In this document: positions 8,005 through 17,267 of the stretch, in pieces
Numbering within the stretch: the first letter of the stretch is position 1
Layout: every line of letters starts with the position of its first letter
Assembly (NCBI GenBank): GCA_030591585.1
Contig: JAUVAS010000025.1
Span: 1-32,882, forward strand
Reading direction: 5' to 3'
DNA length: 32,882 nt
Origin: Flavobacterium sp.
Lineage (GTDB): Bacteria > Bacteroidota > Bacteroidia > Flavobacteriales > Flavobacteriaceae
Translations under genes and position numbers: made by a program
Notes under the pieces: model-generated
Database searches by the model: none
What the model was told of the DNA's origin: nothing
The model's input: the letters and a program-made list of their open reading frames with translations, nothing else

Positions 8005-9903
8005 TTACTTCTTCCCTTTTCTTTTCTGTTCTTCAGCCTGCTCCATCATTTCAGACATTTTACGTTGAAACTTATTTTGTTTTTTAGGCTTCTTTTTATT
8101 CTCTTGAATCTTAGCGTGAATCTTATCTTCATCGATTATAAAATTCTTAATCACTAACATAATTCCAATGGTAATTAAATTAGACACAAAATAATACAAA
8201 GACAGCCCACTCGCATAATTATTGAAGAATACCAACATCATTAACGGAGATAGGTACATAATAAACTTCATATTAGGCATCCCTGGTTGCTGTTGCTGTT
8301 GCATAGTTTGACCAGTGGTCATCATCATGTAAATAAAGATAGCAATAGATGCTAATATGGGAAATAAACTCACGTGATCTCCATAAAACGGAATGTAAAA
8401 TGGTAATTCAGCTACGGTATCAAAACTCGATAAATCGTCTGCCCAAAGAAAACTTTTCTGTCTTAAATCGAATGCACTCGGGAAAAAAGTAAACAAGGCA
8501 TAGAACACCGGAATTTGCAATATGGCAGGCAAACATCCTTTTAACGGACTTGCTCCTGCTATATTTTGAAGTTTCATTGTTTCTTGTTGAATCTTCATTT
8601 TGTTCCCTTCAAATTTCTTTTTAATCTCATCCAATTCTGGTTTTAAGACCTTCAATTTAGCCTGAGATAAATATTGCTTGTACTGTACGGGAGACATCGC
8701 TAACTTGATTAAAACAGTCAACATAATAATCGCTAGCCCTGCAGGTAAAAATCCACTTAGAAATCCGAATAACGGAATAACTAAAAACTTATTTAGCCAA
8801 CCAAAAATCCCCCAACCCAACGGCATTGCTTCATCTAGATTTCTATCGTACGATTTAAACACTTTATAGTCTGTTGGACCATAATACATATTCATATCAT
8901 AAGAAAGCCCTCCAGATTTTGGTTCTAACAACATTCTAGCGCCATACTTTTTAGTATAAACAGTGTCTATTTCTTCATCTTTAACCAAATCTACAGAAGA
9001 TAAAGCCACTTCTTTAAAAGGTGTATCTGTCAATAACATAGAACTAAAGAAGTGCTGACGGAAATTCATCCAAGTCACATCCTTTTCTAACTCATCATCA
9101 TCACTTGCCGGAGATAATTTGGAATGTTTTTCGCCATTTTCGTATTCATAAGTTAGACGAGAATACCTATTTTCGTAGGAAATACTTTTAGCGTGACGAT
9201 AGCCTACAAAATTCCAATCTAGATAAATGGGTTGTGTTGTATTAATAACATTATCCAGCCCTTCTGTTTTTACGCTGAATCCTAACATATAATCATTAGG
9301 AACTAACTCATAACGATATTCAATATAAGTACTTGCTGAAGTCTTCAACTTCATAGAAAGCACCGTATTATTGCCATTATTTGAAACCGATGGCTCAAAA
9401 TAAAGATCTTTTGAGTTTAGACTTCTATTATCGGCGGTAAACTGAAGATTTAAAACAGAGTTTCCGTCTTTAATTAAAAACACTTGCGAACCATCGTAAA
9501 TGGTGTGCTGTTTTAATTCTGCTTCAACAATATATCCTCCTTTATTACTTACGGTCAACCTTAACACTTCATTTTCAATAACCGTTGTGTTATCTGTTGC
9601 TGAAGGCAATGTTCCTGAATATGCAAAAGATCCTAACCTATTTTGAAGTTTTGTATATCCTAACGAATCTCCATTAGTAACCACTGCAAGTTCTGTAGTG
9701 GCTTCGGTAAGTGTAATGTCTTGATTGGTTTTTTCTTCTGAAGCTTTTTGCTTCTCAACAAGTTTTTCTTGTGTTGCTTTTTCTGCATTCTCTGCATCAA
9801 TTTCTTCTTGTGTTGGGGCATTTTGCCACATCATAAACAATAGGATTCCCCCTATTAACACAAAACCTATAATTGAATTTAAATCAAATTTCTTTTCTTC
9901 CAT
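8005..9903 (-). CDS. yidC: Membrane protein insertase YidC
   Basis: YidC/Oxa1 insertase of ~632 residues, which inserts and folds inner-membrane proteins with or without SecYEG. It has an N-terminal anchor (IIGFVLIGGILLFMMW, ~10-25), a large periplasmic beta-sandwich domain (~70-350), then the conserved hydrophobic core starting near LAIIMLTVLIKLAMSP and GCLPAILQIPVFYALF, and a strongly basic C-terminal tail (from KKPKKQNKFQRK) that would contact the ribosome. Two Mets are close: ATG at 9909 (MNMEEKK) and ATG at 9903 (MEEKKFDL). I prefer 9903 because family members usually begin MEEKKFD, but the difference is two residues. It is downstream of pyrG on the same strand, a conserved order in Bacteroidota. 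Confidence 0.95.
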   Translation of the reverse strand: MEEKKFDLNSIIGFVLIGGILLFMMWQNAPTQEEIDAENAEKATQEKLVEKQKASEEKTNQDITLTEATTELAVVTNGDSLGYTKLQNRLGSFAYSGTLPSATDNTTVIENEVLRLTVSNKGGYIVEAELKQHTIYDGSQVFLIKDGNSVLNLQFTADNRSLNSKDLYFEPSVSNNGNNTVLSMKLKTSASTYIEYRYELVPNDYMLGFSVKTEGLDNVINTTQPIYLDWNFVGYRHAKSISYENRYSRLTYEYENGEKHSKLSPASDDDELEKDVTWMNFRQHFFSSMLLTDTPFKEVALSSVDLVKDEEIDTVYTKKYGARMLLEPKSGGLSYDMNMYYGPTDYKVFKSYDRNLDEAMPLGWGIFGWLNKFLVIPLFGFLSGFLPAGLAIIMLTVLIKLAMSPVQYKQYLSQAKLKVLKPELDEIKKKFEGNKMKIQQETMKLQNIAGASPLKGCLPAILQIPVFYALFTFFPSAFDLRQKSFLWADDLSSFDTVAELPFYIPFYGDHVSLFPILASIAIFIYMMMTTGQTMQQQQQPGMPNMKFIMYLSPLMMLVFFNNYASGLSLYYFVSNLITIGIMLVIKNFIIDEDKIHAKIQENKKKPKKQNKFQRKMSEMMEQAEEQKRKGKK

Positions 9904-9911
9904 ATTCATTG

Positions 9912-9953
9912 CCCGAGAAATCGGGTAACTTTAAAACCTGAACTATTTTCAGG
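9912..9953 (-). promoter_or_regulatory. Two stem-loops in the yidC leader
   Basis: Reading the minus strand from pyrG to yidC, CCTGAA/TTCAGG (9937-9953, 5-nt loop) is followed by four Ts, then CCCGA/TCGGG (9912-9925, 4-nt loop) ends eight bases before the preferred yidC ATG. Both stems are perfect. The first may act as a weak terminator for pyrG; the second may limit ribosome access to yidC. These roles are inferred. Confidence 0.4.
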
Positions 9954-10028
9954 AATTCATTAATTATTCTAATCTTAAAACAGTTGGCAAATATCTCACC
10001 TTTTTTTGAATAACGTCAAATTGTCGCA

Positions 10029-11705
<1,677 letters not shown>

Positions 11706-11869
11706 TTAATTTTAGTTGTGACTAATTATTGACGTTTTTCCTATTTAAAATATGTTTAGTACAGATGATGGAAGACGGGAGATTTACAATACCATTATGA
11801 AATTACGAAAAACATCGGCCTTCATACTTCATCTCATGAGATCAATCGCTTTGCTCATGAAGACATTTG

Positions 11870-12097
11870 TTATTTAATTAACTTTCGGATAATATCTTCT
11901 AAGCCATTAATTATTATCTCGTCCATTTCTTGCATCATTCTTCCTAGTTTTCCAGCTGGAAATCCTTTTCGTTTATACCAAACATAGTAGTACTCGGGGA
12001 TGTTTACGAGATAATACCCTTTGTATTTTCCGAAAGGCATTTTGTAGTTGGCAAGTTCTATAAGATGGTTGGGGTCAAAATTATTTCCAGTGGTCAT
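11870..12097 (-). CDS. DUF3820 / QSregVF_b family small protein
   Basis: A 75-residue protein with the family core KMPFGKYKGYYLVNIPEYYYVWY (~19-41) followed by GFPAGKLGRMMQE. This domain is named after a Pseudomonas quorum-sensing-regulated virulence factor, but its biochemical role is not established. The ATG lies inside the last codons of the upstream DUF922 gene (17-bp overlap, different frame), so the pair should be translationally coupled. There is no signal peptide. No later Met fits upstream of the conserved core. Confidence 0.82.
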   Translation of the reverse strand: MTTGNNFDPNHLIELANYKMPFGKYKGYYLVNIPEYYYVWYKRKGFPAGKLGRMMQEMDEIIINGLEDIIRKLIK

Positions 12098-12617
12098 AGT
12101 CTTCTAATTGCTGTTTTATGTATGCCTCCCATTCGTATTCTTTCTCTTTTATTTTTGAATGGTCCGACTCCTTATCAAACAATCGCTGCATTGCTATTCG
12201 CTTTTTATCCACTTCATTATAAAGACTGGTAAGTTCTTTTTTTATCTTTTTTGAAAAGGTAGTTTCTGAAATTTTCTTCCGAAGTATCCGTGCGTGAATC
12301 TCAGAAATATCGAAATGTGCTTGCTCATGGGCTAATATATAAGCGGAAGCTTCTTCTGGACTTACCCAAGAACTCTCTGGATAAAAATTACTATGTACGG
12401 TTATGTTTAAGTCTATTTTTCCGTTTCTTTCTGAAGAAGAGTACGAAAATGAAATCCCTGAACTGGTACTCGCCACATAACCTATACCCAGTCTGTGTTT
12501 TGCTCTAAAATCTGACCAAGTGAGTCTGTGATTTTCATTCCATATAATTTTTTCATCTTCGATGGTTGAAGGTAAAATGGAGGAGAAAACAAAAAATAAA
12601 AGGGTTAAAAACTTCAT
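12081..12617 (-). CDS. DUF922-family exported Zn-dependent protease-like protein
   Basis: A 178-residue protein with an N-terminal signal peptide (residues 1-~17, FLTLLFFVFSSILPS) and the DUF922 pattern: NENHRLTWSDFRAK near the N-terminus and the zinc-peptidase signature HEQAH (~113-117, in YILAHEQAHFDISEIHARIL). DUF922 proteins are predicted secreted zinc proteases. The sequence is Lys/Glu-rich after the HExxH helix. It is first in a two-gene operon with the QSregVF_b gene. Its promoter region contains a near-consensus -33/-7 pair, and six 11-bp direct repeats lie immediately upstream of that. Confidence 0.8.
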   Translation of the reverse strand: MKFLTLLFFVFSSILPSTIEDEKIIWNENHRLTWSDFRAKHRLGIGYVASTSSGISFSYSSSERNGKIDLNITVHSNFYPESSWVSPEEASAYILAHEQAHFDISEIHARILRKKISETTFSKKIKKELTSLYNEVDKKRIAMQRLFDKESDHSKIKEKEYEWEAYIKQQLEDYDHWK

Positions 12618-12630
12618 AGTATTGCTAACG

Positions 12631-12660
12631 CAAAAATAGGTTTTTTATTGAATGTGCAAA
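12631..12660 (-). promoter_or_regulatory. Promoter of the DUF922/QSregVF_b operon
   Basis: On the minus strand TTTG (12660-12657) is followed after 18 bases by TATTTTTG (12638-12631), matching the Bacteroidota -33 TTTG / -7 TAnnTTTG arrangement. The start codon is 14 bases downstream, so the leader is very short. A second TAnnTTTG (12664-12657) overlaps the -33. Confidence 0.6.
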
Positions 12661-12677
12661 ATTATTACCTTAAATTG

Positions 12678-12743
12678 ACCGCACTTTGACCGCAACTAGA
12701 CCGCAACTAGACCGCAAGGAGACCACAACTAGACCTGAAGGAG
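12678..12743. repeat. Six tandem 11-bp repeats (consensus ACCGCAACTAG)
   Basis: Six consecutive 11-bp units run without gaps: two exact copies of ACCGCAACTAG, and variants such as ACCGCACTTTG, ACCGCAAGGAG, ACCACAACTAG and ACCTGAAGGAG. The array begins 17 bp beyond the -33 of the DUF922 promoter and lies downstream of the LysM gene. The 11-bp spacing is about one helical turn. Confidence 0.85.
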
Positions 12744-12862
12744 AACTGTCTTTATTTCTCGACCTTCAGTAAACAGTCCTTAGTTTTGATAATTCTATTA
12801 AAAAGAATTGATTAGTTATAAAAATGGGGATATAAAATAGTATTGCTATTGCAATAATAAAA

Positions 12863-14656
12863 TTACTCCACCACTTCCAACTTCAACTCGCTGTTATACT
12901 TAATAATATAAAAAGCGTTGTTGGTATAGCCATTATTTTGATGGAAAGAATATTGAAATTTACTCTCAATATACTCTGTTTTTATGTCGCTTCTAGAGGC
13001 TTCGTATATGGTTTCGGCACTGGCTAGTCTTAGGAGCACATCGTAAGTAACATCAAATCCTCTTATGGCATATTTGTTTGGAAAAACGCCATATTTGTTT
13101 TTGTAGCTTACTAAAAGCGGGGCAATCTCATCGTACACATAATGCCTGTTTACAGAAGGATATGTAAAATTTAAATTTGCTAAATACATATTAGAAACAT
13201 CGCTATAATCATACGCTTTGTTTTTGTTTACAGTAAATAATCTTATTTTATTTTCGCCTAACTCAACACCTTCTTTGTTTACTATTTTCCCTGTCAATCC
13301 ATTTAAAAGCCCTATTACATTACTTACCAATATTGGATCATCAGAATTTAGAACAATCCAATTTTCACGAGTTTTATCTAAGGTAGCCTTAATATCATCT
13401 ACATAAAAATAATTATCTTTTTTAGGCATAATAGAATTTGCCTGTGGTAATGCTTCCATAATAGCACCTTTCACTTTTGTCCAATTAATTCCCGATATCA
13501 CCACTACATTAACAGTATCTGCATATTTTGCTATATAGTCTAACATTGCTTTTTGCATCAACTCTGCAGCTGGTTGAGTCTGATATAAATTGGAAGTTTG
13601 TTTAATTTTCACTTTACTCAAAGGTGAAATAACAGGAATATGTTGCCTTAGTAATTTAGAAGCTGCCTTTTCAACATTCTTACTTAATAGTGGACCAATT
13701 ACAGCATCTACTTGGCTAAAATTATTGTTGTCAATTATTGAATTTACCTTTGCAGCAGAGCCTTCGGTATCGTAAATATCTAGATGGGTTGAGATGCCTT
13801 TGTCTTTTGCAAACTCTGTTGCCATTAAGATTCCGCTATAAAAATCGATCGCTGCACGTAGTGTTGGGTCTGTTTTTAACAAGTGTTTATTTACATCTAG
13901 AGAATCTAAATCAACCCTATTTAATTTAAAAGGAAGCATAATCGCTAACCTCTTCTTCTTGGTATTAACAATATAGTTTTCAAGATTTACGGCATCAAAA
14001 TCTTTAGAATCTAATGAAGTTTTATCTCTCGGAATTTTAAGAATCATCCCATCTTTTAATCCTTCTTTTGCATAGGGATTCAGGGCTATAATTTCTTCTT
14101 GAGTTAGGCCTAATTTTACTTTTAATCTGAAAAATCCTTCCTTGGGTTGTACTTCGTAATATTCAAAATTCTCATCTTCAATAGCGGTATCTTTAACTAC
14201 AACAGTACTAGGCACAATAATCTCTGCACCTATCTGAAGATTTTCTCCCATACCCGCATTCATCTTTTCTAACTCAGTAATGGTAATACCATATTTTCTA
14301 GCAATCCCGAATTTGGTTTCTTTAGGGATTACAATATGTGTTTTTGTTTTGGTGGTATCTGTATTGGTTTCAGAAGTTTCTGTCTTTGTCGTTTTGGTAT
14401 TTGAAGGAGCATACAAACCAACAGGAATTCTAAGAATATCACGTTTCTTTAAATCGTTTGAATACAACTGCTTATTGAATCTTTTTAAATCTTCAATTTT
14501 TACATTGTATAATTGAGAGATACTAAAAAGTGTTTCTCTTTTTTTTACTTTATGTTTTACAAATTCAATTTTAGATTCGTCAATATCATTTCCTTCTTGT
14601 GCATAAGAAGTGGTAATCAAAAGACTAAAAAATACTATTAAAAATATGTTTTTCAT
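12863..14656 (-). CDS. LysM-repeat protein with periplasmic-binding (PBP1/ABC receptor-like) domain
   Basis: A 597-residue exported protein with a signal peptide at ~1-19 (ending TTSYAQEG). Three LysM-type modules follow: HKVKKRETLFSISQLYN (~34-78), THIVIPKETKFGIARKYG (~107-150) and a weaker one near YYEVQPKEGFFRLKVKLG (~167-210). From ~235 the sequence resembles the type-1 periplasmic-binding fold of amino-acid ABC receptors (IDFYSGILMATEFAKDKG, VDAVIGPLLSKNVEKAASKL, IPVISPLSK). LysM domains bind N-acetylglucosamine polymers, so it probably sits on peptidoglycan. This architecture is common in Flavobacteriia and is usually labelled a LysM protein or amino-acid ABC substrate-binding protein; no transporter genes are adjacent, so a transport role is unproven. 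Confidence 0.85.
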   Translation of the reverse strand: MKNIFLIVFFSLLITTSYAQEGNDIDESKIEFVKHKVKKRETLFSISQLYNVKIEDLKRFNKQLYSNDLKKRDILRIPVGLYAPSNTKTTKTETSETNTDTTKTKTHIVIPKETKFGIARKYGITITELEKMNAGMGENLQIGAEIIVPSTVVVKDTAIEDENFEYYEVQPKEGFFRLKVKLGLTQEEIIALNPYAKEGLKDGMILKIPRDKTSLDSKDFDAVNLENYIVNTKKKRLAIMLPFKLNRVDLDSLDVNKHLLKTDPTLRAAIDFYSGILMATEFAKDKGISTHLDIYDTEGSAAKVNSIIDNNNFSQVDAVIGPLLSKNVEKAASKLLRQHIPVISPLSKVKIKQTSNLYQTQPAAELMQKAMLDYIAKYADTVNVVVISGINWTKVKGAIMEALPQANSIMPKKDNYFYVDDIKATLDKTRENWIVLNSDDPILVSNVIGLLNGLTGKIVNKEGVELGENKIRLFTVNKNKAYDYSDVSNMYLANLNFTYPSVNRHYVYDEIAPLLVSYKNKYGVFPNKYAIRGFDVTYDVLLRLASAETIYEASRSDIKTEYIESKFQYSFHQNNGYTNNAFYIIKYNSELKLEVVE

Positions 14657-14949
14657 TTATAATGTTTTTGTTCTCGCAAAGGCGCGAAGACGCAAAAGTT
14701 TTATTTAATTCTTAAATCAAAAATCAACATTCGTTACTCTCCAATTTTAACTCACTGCTCTTCACTCTATAATCCTGTTTATCTTTGCGAACCTTTCGGC
14801 TATCGCTCAAGGCAGGTGTAGTGAAGCAATCTTATGAAACTAAGTACTAAATCTCAAGAGGTCACTTCGTCGTCCCGAAGCTTCGGGACTCCTCCTTTAG
14901 ATTTGTAATGTAACGTTTTTCTTATTTATTAAGTCTATAACTTTACAAA
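14657..14949. other. Repeat-rich non-coding region upstream of the LysM gene
   Basis: No plausible gene. It contains a CGCAAAG-rich stretch at 14673-14698 (CGCAAAGGCGCGAAGACGCA), a GTGAAGCAATCT motif at ~14820-14832, and a perfect 18-bp palindrome GTCCCGAAGCTTCGGGAC at 14872-14889 inside a GAGGTCACTTCGTCG repeat. These look like dispersed chromosomal repeats into which the adjacent IS110 element inserted. The left end of the element probably lies in the last ~60 bases, but IS110 elements usually lack terminal inverted repeats and I cannot place it. Confidence 0.5.
14872..14889. repeat. Perfect 18-bp palindrome
   Basis: GTCCCGAAGCTTCGGGAC equals its own reverse complement. It is GC-rich in an AT-rich region and lies between the LysM gene and the IS110 element, within a dispersed-repeat stretch. 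Confidence 0.7.
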
Positions 14950-15090
14950 AAAGAACGGAGTGAACTCTTACTTCCTCTAGTGCTTAAGAACTATTTCGCG
15001 TATTAGTCTCCGTTCTTTCAAATCCGATTACAAAGGATCAAATAGAATTTTAGTTTCTACCTTATAAAGGTTTTAGTCAACGTAATCATT
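14950..15090 (+). ncRNA. Candidate IS110 bridge RNA region
   Basis: AAAGAACGGAG (14950-14960) pairs perfectly with CTCCGTTCTTT (15008-15018), enclosing a 47-nt interior that contains a smaller ACTA/TAGT stem (14990-15007). A second hairpin ACCTT/AAGGT with a 3-nt loop lies at 15059-15071. The structure sits directly upstream of an IS110-family transposase. In IS110-group elements such as IS621 this upstream end encodes a bridge RNA with target- and donor-binding loops. The stems are directly visible; the bridge-RNA role and exact ends are inferred. Confidence 0.45.
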
Positions 15091-15111
15091 TTACTAATTA
15101 AAAACAAAATT

Positions 15112-16107
15112 ATGAAAATTAAACAAACTATTGGTGTTGACATTAGTAAATTAACTTTTGATGTTCGTATTTATAGTAATCAGTGTTATGGTGTATTTGA
15201 CAATACTCAAAAAGGCTTCAAAGAACTCATTAAATGGACTGATAAGAACAAGCCCATTTCAACACAATGCACCTTATTTGTTTTAGAATATACGGGTATT
15301 TATTCTGAAGAAATATCATTATTTTTTACTAAAAAAGACATTCCCTTTTCTTTAATTTCTGGATTAGAAATTAAAAAATCTTTAGGGATTTCAAGAGGAA
15401 AAAATAACAAAGTAGATGCTACAAAAATCGCTTTATATGGACACCGATTAAGAGATGAAATTAAGCTATCCAAGTTACCGTCAATAGCTATTAGTAAAAT
15501 AAAAAGACTTCTTACTTTAAGAGAACGCCTTGTTAAACAAAGGTCTGGACATAAATCCACCATCAAAGAACAAAAGAGGATTTACCTTAGAAAGGAGAAT
15601 AAACTCTTATTTGAAATTCAAGAAAAAGCGATAAAATTTCTAACTAAACAAATTAAGAATATTGAATTGGAAATGAAACAACTTATTAGGACAAATCAAG
15701 AATTAAATCAACAATATAAATTAGTTGTTAGCGTAAAAGGTATTGGTGATCAGACTGCGCTTTTTATGATTGTTACTACAAATAGTTTTACAAAATTTAA
15801 AACTTGGAGAAAATATACCTCTTATTGTGGAATTGCTCCGTTTCCAAATACTTCTGGAACCAGTATAAGAGGAAGAACTAAAGTAAGTAACTTGGCTAAT
15901 AAAAAACTTAAATCCCTTTTTGATCTATGTGCTAAATCAGCCATCCAAAACAACCCAGAAATGAAAATATATTATCACAAAAGAATAGAGCAGGGAAAAA
16001 ATAAAATGAGTACAATTAATATTATTAGATGCAAATTAATGGCAAGAGCTTTCGCAGCAATTAATAGACAAACTCCTTATGTTGACACTTTAAAATTTGT
16101 TGCTTAA
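15112..16107 (+). CDS. IS110-family transposase (DEDD/serine recombinase type)
   Basis: A 331-residue transposase with the two IS110 domains: the N-terminal RuvC-like DEDD domain (Asp10 in IGVDISK, Glu59 in VLEYTG, Asp102 in NKVDATKIA), a coiled-coil linker (~140-200), and the C-terminal Transposase_20 domain from VVSVKGIGDQTA with the conserved Ser-containing motif NTSGTSIRGR (Ser248). The frame is intact and of normal length. The position three residues before Asp102, normally Asp in the TDxxDA-type motif, is Asn99 (AAC at 15406-15408), which could reduce activity. These enzymes recombine without target duplications, guided by an element-encoded RNA. It is oriented opposite to all neighbouring genes, consistent with insertion. 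Confidence 0.93.
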   Translation: MKIKQTIGVDISKLTFDVRIYSNQCYGVFDNTQKGFKELIKWTDKNKPISTQCTLFVLEYTGIYSEEISLFFTKKDIPFSLISGLEIKKSLGISRGKNNKVDATKIALYGHRLRDEIKLSKLPSIAISKIKRLLTLRERLVKQRSGHKSTIKEQKRIYLRKENKLLFEIQEKAIKFLTKQIKNIELEMKQLIRTNQELNQQYKLVVSVKGIGDQTALFMIVTTNSFTKFKTWRKYTSYCGIAPFPNTSGTSIRGRTKVSNLANKKLKSLFDLCAKSAIQNNPEMKIYYHKRIEQGKNKMSTINIIRCKLMARAFAAINRQTPYVDTLKFVA

Positions 16108-16202
16108 TAACAAATAATTTATTTGGTAGAATCATAGAATACGCAAAGACAATTCACTATTTTCTCTTGTTGAATTGTAATTCACTTCTCACTATTCACT
16201 TC

Positions 16203-16246
16203 TATGAGATTCCTCGTCGTTCGTGCCTCTCTCTGTCGTAATGACA
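16203..16246. repeat. Dispersed GTCATTACGAC/GAGGCACGAACGACGAGG repeat
   Basis: On the minus strand the stretch reads GTCATTACGAC, then GAGGCACGAACGACGAGG and AATCTCAT, resembling the widely distributed bacterial GTCATTGCGAGG...AAGCAATCTC repeat. It interrupts a heptamer repeat tract (units at 16182-16202 and 16251-16306). Confidence 0.5.
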
Positions 16247-16250
16247 TTAG

Positions 16251-16306
16251 TCACTATTCACGATTCACTTTTCACTACTCACTACTCACTACTCACTACT
16301 CACTAA
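16251..16306. repeat. Heptamer tandem repeat tract TCACTNN (8 units)
   Basis: Eight contiguous 7-bp units TCACTAT/TCACGAT/TCACTTT/TCACTAC/TCACTAA, ending three bases before the stop codon of the wzm gene on the minus strand. Three more units lie at 16182-16202. The same unit makes a longer tract at 18465-18612. Confidence 0.88.
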
Positions 16307-16309
16307 ATC

Positions 16310-17155
16310 CTAAGCACTCATGCGTTCCACAATAATAGGGATAGAAATTCTATAAATTAATAATCCTATAAAAAACAGGGGGATGCAGATGAGTATAATT
16401 CCTATAAAATAAGGAAGGTATTCTGGCTCTGCTCCTATTACAAAATCGCGCGTAGTTAAAATTAATGGGGTAAATGGGTTGTATTCCATGATGGTTTTCA
16501 TAACTCCTTCTTTAGGTATTGCATATACTACGGGGGTAACATACATTAGTAAGCCTAAACCCATTTTTACCATTTTGGCAATGTCTTTATAGAGCATGCC
16601 AATAGGTGTGATAAATAAACCGATGGTAGTACCAAATAAAATGGCTCCTAAAATTGCAAAAGGAAATAATAGTAATGAGGTGTGAAATCCAACTCCATAG
16701 AAAAACACAAAGACTACCAATAATACTATTTTTACAGAGCTGTTAAAAAGTAATTTATAGATTCCTGAAATAATAAGTGCCTCTTTTGGGAAGTTAATTT
16801 TAGACATGATTCCTTTTGCTGCATTGGTACTTGCCATGGGCGAATTAATGGCATCGGTAATAATAGACCATAATAAAGTACCCGAGAAAGCATATACAGG
16901 ATAAGGCACACCTGTATCTGTTAACTTGATGGTTCCTGTACTATTTAAAAATATCCATACAAAAGCGGTGGTAAGTGGTGTTACAAATGCCCAGATAATC
17001 CCTAAATAGGATTGCCGGTATTGTGCTTTTATATCACGTACTGCAAGCTGTTTTGCTAGAAAACGAGAGGAGTATATATCACTAATGCTTTCCTTAAAAA
17101 GCTTACCTATCTTGGTGTTGTTTTGTTTTTGATATACTCGGGTCTCTAGACTCAT
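16310..17155 (-). CDS. wzm: ABC-2 type polysaccharide export permease (Wzm-like)
   Basis: A 281-residue integral membrane protein with about six predicted helices and the ABC-2 N-terminal pattern RDIKAQYRQSYLGIIWAFVTPL (~43-64) typical of polysaccharide or polyol-phosphate export permeases (Wzm, TagG, KpsM). Such permeases pair with an ATPase (Wzt/TagH), normally the next gene; no ATPase is present downstream, where the IS110 element and repeats sit instead. It is last in the minus-strand polysaccharide block after the epimerase. The start ATG at 17155 gives a soluble N-terminal helix before the first membrane segment. The substrate is probably the uronic-acid-containing glycan made with the neighbouring sugar-nucleotide enzymes, by inference. 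Confidence 0.88.
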   Translation of the reverse strand: MSLETRVYQKQNNTKIGKLFKESISDIYSSRFLAKQLAVRDIKAQYRQSYLGIIWAFVTPLTTAFVWIFLNSTGTIKLTDTGVPYPVYAFSGTLLWSIITDAINSPMASTNAAKGIMSKINFPKEALIISGIYKLLFNSSVKIVLLVVFVFFYGVGFHTSLLLFPFAILGAILFGTTIGLFITPIGMLYKDIAKMVKMGLGLLMYVTPVVYAIPKEGVMKTIMEYNPFTPLILTTRDFVIGAEPEYLPYFIGIILICIPLFFIGLLIYRISIPIIVERMSA

Positions 17156-17267
17156 GATTTGGGTTCATGCTTTAAAAGTTTAAAAATAATGGAAATTTTG
17201 AGAAGTTGTGTTTTTTGTTAGAGTTTTTTTTATGTTTTGTATTAGTGAGGAGTGAAAATAAATTACG

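Larger units (their letters stand above)
14900..16140 (+). mobile_element. IS110-family insertion sequence (approximate limits)
   Basis: The limits are estimated: a transposase gene with ~200 bp of structured non-coding sequence upstream and a short downstream end, as usual for the IS110 group. No terminal inverted repeats or target duplication were found, as expected for the family. Flanks on both sides are dispersed chromosomal repeats, a common target for IS110 elements. Confidence 0.6.

Noticed and set aside
12678-12743. Possible CRISPR array
   Set aside because: Units are 11 bp and contiguous with no spacers, and no cas gene is present.
15112-16107. Frameshifted or truncated transposase
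   Set aside because: The frame is complete at 331 residues with both domains; only a substitution at residue 99 is suspicious.
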